This document shows, piece after piece, positions 17,749 to 21,210 of a stretch of 21,210 nt of DNA. Position 1 is the stretch's first letter. Every line of letters starts with the position of its first letter. The stretch is from positions 1 through 21,210 of the forward strand of contig JASAON010001401.1 of assembly GCA_030849065.1 (NCBI GenBank). Direction: 5' to 3'. Source of the stretch: Jaenimonas drosophilae. Lineage: Eukaryota > Euglenozoa > Kinetoplastea > Trypanosomatida > Trypanosomatidae. The notes under the pieces were generated by a model. It ran no database searches. It was not told the origin of the DNA and was given only the letters and a program-made list of their open reading frames with translations. The position numbers and the translations under genes were made by a program.

Positions 17749-19737
17749 ATGCAACAAGCTTTTGCCGCCAGTGCCATGTCACTCCCCATTGCGGAGGAGG
17801 ACTACCACGAAGCTGCTTGGCGGCGACGCAATGACCCTACACATCACCATCGCGAAGCTGCCCACACCGCCGAAGAATTGATTGACCCACGCCATGTCCA
17901 CCCAGACAGTCATCGCCTCTATAAAGCCTGTGACGGCATGTTTGCCTGGACACGCTACGTCCCCATCTTTGGTCCTGCCATTGAGTGTTATGGCCCAAGG
18001 TTTGTCTTCACACTGGACTTCACTGAGTTCATGAGCAAAGGAATGAGCTACTACCTTATGCAGAACTCCTTCTTGCCCATGTTCACACGGCGCTTTGGCT
18101 GCAGTGCCATGGAGTACCAACGCCTCTCAAACGTGTGCACAATGGGTTGGACCATCAAGCCCTTCTCCGCCGTGCTGTCTGACACCTTTGCAATTTGTGG
18201 CTACACCAAGCGTTGGTTCCTCGTGGGGTCAGCTGTCCTGACCGCCACATGCAACGTGGTCTTCGGTACCCTGCCTGCAAAGCACAGCAGTGCTGCAACA
18301 GCTGCCGCCCTCGCCTTCCTCTCTGGCTGGGGTCAGGCCAACTTGGATATTCTGTCCGAAGGCCTCTACAGCCGCCTCATGCGCCGTTTCCCACTTGCCG
18401 GCCCTGCGCTGGTATCCTCCCTCTGGTGGTGCCTCAGCTTGGCTGGCATCATTGCCGCCGTCATTGTTGGACCCCTCTCAGAAGGTGGCATGGAGGCCGT
18501 TGGTGCCTATATTGCGGGAGCCTGTTCCATGGTGGTTGTCCCCATCTTTGCGGTGAACCTCTTTGGTGAGGAGCCCAATCAGGTTGAACGGCGCGCCGAC
18601 CGCCGAGCCATTCGTCAACGGATAAAGTCGGATGAAGATGACCAATGTGCAGATGTTGTTCACTCTGATGTGGTTGGCTTCTCCAACGACGTTATGGAGC
18701 CCTTCCGGTCAGCTGCACAGGACGATGGCAGCGACGACGATGTTGACATCCCCATCTACTGCGGTGGACTCATTGAGTTCAATCGTGAGGTACTCATGCG
18801 TACCAAGCCCCTTGCCATCTACGCCGCCACCATGACGTTGTGCGTCATTGCCACCGTCATTGTGACCATCAATGGCAGTACATATCCCCTCCTGGGCGTG
18901 TGCGTGGTGGTTTCGGCCATCCTCTGTGCCATGGGCTTCTGGGCACTTCCCCCTGTCGCCGCCAAGGCCAATGTCTTCACATTCCTCAACCAAGCCCTCT
19001 ACGTGAGTATTGGCGGTCCACTTCAGACTTTCTACACGGCAGAAGAAGACAAGTACCCTCCAGGCCCACACTTCTCCTTCTTCTTCTACATCACCACGAC
19101 TTCTGTGATTGCCTACGCTTCCATGATCCTTGGCGCCACCCTATTCCCCTACATCTTTGCCAAGCGCAGCTACCGTGTGGCATTCATCGTCACCATCTTT
19201 GCTGAGATTGTGGGTTCTGTCTTTGATCTGATCCTGGTGAAGCGCTGGAATGTGGATGTTGGTATCCCAGATCACTGGGTGTACATTTGGGGTGATGCGG
19301 TTGTCTTTCAGATTGCTTCGATGCTTGCCTGGATGCCCATGGTGGTGCTGCTGTCCCAGTTGTGCCCTCGTGGCTCCGAGAGTATTGTGTACGCACTTCT
19401 GGCAGGTTTTGCCAACTTGGGCCAGACGATGGCTGGAGAGATTGGTACTTTGTTGATGGACCTTGTATGGCCTGTGGACACCAGCGTTGTGCCCTATGAC
19501 TTCTCCAACCTCCCCATCCTCATTATTGTGTGTCACCTCTGCATTCCAGTGCTGCTGCTTCCTTTGATCTTCGTGCTTATTCCTGGTGCCCGCATCTGTG
19601 ATGAACTGGACGTGGATGGCAATGTGATTGGTGAGAAGGGCAACACCGAGCGGGATCAGAAGCCAGTGAAGACCCAAGAGGACTCTGAGGATGGAAGCTC
19701 ACCTCTTCCAAATGATGGCGGACTGAACAACCACTAA
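17749..19737 (+). CDS. Folate/biopterin transporter (FBT/BT1 family), subgroup B, complete, 662 aa
   Basis: The start at 17749 (MQQAFAASAMSLPIAEED) matches the other subgroup B copies; the frame is open 21 codons further upstream, but only to a TTG and through the CA repeat. Helices 1-6 span about 84-272. The loop (272-352, about 80 residues) begins EEPNQVERRADR and is roughly 26 residues shorter than in the 12379 gene. GIPDHW is at 505-510 and LCPRGSES at 538-545. This copy departs from the other visible copies at otherwise invariant places: GWGQ (W194) for GYGQ, PLSEGG (E245) for PLSDGG, CGGLIE (L341) for GAI, and FQIAS (F520, S524) for YQIAY. The frame is intact, so these look like functional divergence and not decay. 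A folate/pterin-type carrier with possibly altered substrate or kinetics. Confidence 0.93.
   Translation: MQQAFAASAMSLPIAEEDYHEAAWRRRNDPTHHHREAAHTAEELIDPRHVHPDSHRLYKACDGMFAWTRYVPIFGPAIECYGPRFVFTLDFTEFMSKGMSYYLMQNSFLPMFTRRFGCSAMEYQRLSNVCTMGWTIKPFSAVLSDTFAICGYTKRWFLVGSAVLTATCNVVFGTLPAKHSSAATAAALAFLSGWGQANLDILSEGLYSRLMRRFPLAGPALVSSLWWCLSLAGIIAAVIVGPLSEGGMEAVGAYIAGACSMVVVPIFAVNLFGEEPNQVERRADRRAIRQRIKSDEDDQCADVVHSDVVGFSNDVMEPFRSAAQDDGSDDDVDIPIYCGGLIEFNREVLMRTKPLAIYAATMTLCVIATVIVTINGSTYPLLGVCVVVSAILCAMGFWALPPVAAKANVFTFLNQALYVSIGGPLQTFYTAEEDKYPPGPHFSFFFYITTTSVIAYASMILGATLFPYIFAKRSYRVAFIVTIFAEIVGSVFDLILVKRWNVDVGIPDHWVYIWGDAVVFQIASMLAWMPMVVLLSQLCPRGSESIVYALLAGFANLGQTMAGEIGTLLMDLVWPVDTSVVPYDFSNLPILIIVCHLCIPVLLLPLIFVLIPGARICDELDVDGNVIGEKGNTERDQKPVKTQEDSEDGSSPLPNDGGLNNH
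19220..19304 (+). repeat. 85-bp block identical to 13919-14003
   Basis: Partner of the block in the 12379 gene. Identity stops at the codon changed to F520, which is one of the substitutions particular to this copy. Confidence 0.85.
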
Positions 19738-19758
19738 GTATGGAGGAACTCTCCGGCC

Positions 19759-19782
19759 TGGTTCCCCCATGGAGTGGAACCA
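19759..19782 (+). promoter_or_regulatory. 7-bp inverted repeat just after the stop codon
   Basis: TGGTTCC (19759-19765) pairs with GGAACCA (19776-19782) around a 10-base loop, 21 bases after the TAA. It could form a small hairpin at the beginning of the 3' UTR. Chance occurrence is possible at this size. Confidence 0.3.
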
Positions 19783-20970
19783 ACTGTCAGGTCCCAATCT
19801 GTGGTATGACGTTCCTGTCGCCTTGATGAGAAGCATGTCCGTAGCTTTCCTTGCTCCCAGTCAATTCACCGTGGAATGGTGCCATCACGTGTTCTGGCTC
19901 TCATCTCGTCTTCCCCTTCCGGAGCCCTCATTACTTCAGGTGTAAGCTGGGATACCCCCCTCTCGGTCCGTCTCATTTTGTTGGTTGTTCGGTTTTTTTT
20001 TCTAAGCCAAGTGCGGTATGAACAGGATGGATGTACGTGGAGCATGACGAGACACCCTTGTATCTTGTTCTAGGTGGGACATGGAGGTGACTGCATCTCA
20101 TGTGGTCCCACGCTGCACTGCATCCCTGCCCAAGCATCCGTCCGTAGCTCTGCCGATTGTTGTTGTGTGTCCCTCTTCCTATCTTTTTTCTGGCACAAGC
20201 GTGTTGCTTTGCCGGTATCGTTTACATGATTTCTTCTGTGTTTGTGGTGAATAAAACAGAAGTGGGTTGTTTGGCATCTACGTGCGCATGTGTGTGCGTC
20301 AGTATGCTTTATTGGCTCAGCGAATCTTTTATATATCTTGGTCTTGGTAGTTGAAAAAGCATGACCTTCCTTGTTTTCATTGTGTCAAGGGGAAGTGGAT
20401 GTGTTCCTCTCGCACATGCACCTCACTTCCACGACACGTAGCTTTTTTTTTCCTTTGCATGTGAGAACAACCGCGTACGTGGGAACTCCACCCCCGGCAG
20501 CAATAGATGTTACACCACCGCGCACACAACTATCATGCACTGTAATTTGCACTCGTTTAATCTGGTCAAAAAGGCTGTTTGGAGTACGTGAGCGGTGATG
20601 TTCCTTCGTATCCGAACATTCACACAGGTACCCACAGCACAATGGTAGAGGGCAACCTCAGGTAACTACGAATATGTTGAACAGTTGTACCGGTAACGTC
20701 TGAACTGATGATGAACAAATCTGTTTTCCTTGATGGCAATAGCCCCTTTAATGTACTTAGATTTCTGTCCTTTTTTTTCTTTTGGCAGGGAGTACACAAC
20801 AACACGTCACCCTCTCTCATTTCACGTGGATGGCACAAATACAGAGAGTCCAGCTTAACCACAGCCTCCCTTACGTAAGCACATGGAACTGCCACAGACT
20901 CCTGAACGTTCACCTCCATCTCAGCAACTGGTATACTTCAATGCTCTCCACACTAACCCCTCTACTATAA

Positions 20971-20994
20971 TCTCATCTCCTCTTCCCACTATAG
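20971..20994 (+). promoter_or_regulatory. Candidate polypyrimidine tract and spliced-leader acceptor for the 21050 gene
   Basis: TCTCATCTCCTCTTCCCACTATAG ends in the AG at 20993-20994. The leader would be 55 bases, the same as predicted for the 17749 gene, and has no ATG before 21050. Confidence 0.55.
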
Positions 20995-21049
20995 CTACTC
21001 AGACTTTTCCCAGTTGTTGCTTCTTCATCTGCCATCACCCACAACAGTC

Positions 21050-21210
21050 ATGCACCAGACATTCGCTGCCAGTGCCATGTCCCTCCCCATCATGGAGGAG
21101 GACCTCCTCGGTCATGTTGCCGACCGCCGCCGCCGCCAAGTTGCCAACACGGCAGAAGAAATTGTGGAGCCACGCCCCGTCCACCCAGACAGCCGTCGCC
21201 TCTATAAAGC
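21050..21210 (+). CDS. Folate/biopterin transporter, subgroup B, first 53 codons only
   Basis: The start of a further copy, cut by the window end. It begins MHQTFAASAMSLPIMEED, reads through an arginine cluster (RRRR), TAEE, EPRPVHPDSRRLYK, and matches the N-terminus of the other subgroup B genes. It lacks the HHHREAAHT stretch present in the three complete subgroup B copies, having RRRRQVANT at that place. It shows that the array continues downstream. Whether the rest is intact cannot be seen. Confidence 0.9.
   Translation, partial: MHQTFAASAMSLPIMEEDLLGHVADRRRRQVANTAEEIVEPRPVHPDSRRLYK

Larger units (their letters stand above)
19738..21049. other. Spacer between the 17749 gene and the last, partial copy
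   Basis: This 1.3 kb has a hairpin near its start (19759-19782) and T-rich runs near 19992, 20445 and 20772. No open frame resembles a protein I know, and I see no clear similarity to the spacers before the other subgroup B genes. Confidence 0.7.

Noticed and set aside
1..21210. CRISPR array, insertion sequence, phage or plasmid elements
   Set aside because: No regularly spaced repeats, transposase, integrase or replication gene is present; the gene structure is that of a eukaryotic kinetoplastid.

Overview
The window looks like part of a kinetoplastid (probably trypanosomatid) chromosome. It holds one gene family only, in head-to-tail tandem copies, all on the + strand and all without introns. 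Copies are separated by 1.2-3.3 kb of T/C-rich spacer, and most start codons are preceded by a pyrimidine tract and an AG, as expected for spliced-leader trans-splicing of a polycistronic transcript. Third-position GC is moderate, so I do not name a species.

Every coding region belongs to the folate/biopterin transporter family (FBT, also BT1; major-facilitator type, about 12 membrane helices). Shared motifs are GW(S/T)(I/V)KP, GYTKRW, GQANLDILSEG, PLSDGG, GIPDHW and LCPRGSES. The array is cut at both edges, so it continues beyond the window.

Layout. Subgroup A (short N-terminus starting M..V..DMEGLG): the 3' end of one copy (1-237), a complete copy (1424-3349), and a damaged locus (4591-6955) in which pieces of two different A-type copies are joined at an N. 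Subgroup B (N-terminus M(H/Q)(Q/R)xFAASAMSLP): complete copies at 8121-10232, 12379-14445 and 17749-19737, and the first 53 codons of another copy at 21050-21210. Spacers contain microsatellites, homopolymer runs and candidate splice acceptors but no convincing other gene.

The genes probably supply a pteridine-auxotrophic protist with folates and unconjugated pterins across its membranes. The copies share their membrane core but differ strongly in the central cytosolic loop and the C-terminal tail, which suggests divergence in regulation, localisation or substrate within one array. Parts of the array are kept similar, probably by gene conversion. The most important caution is that the 4591-6955 locus is very likely an assembly collapse: two single Ns mark joins, and at the second one the sequence jumps back about 125 codons and changes frame. 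I found no evidence of a new type of biological system; the interest lies in array evolution and in missing copies.
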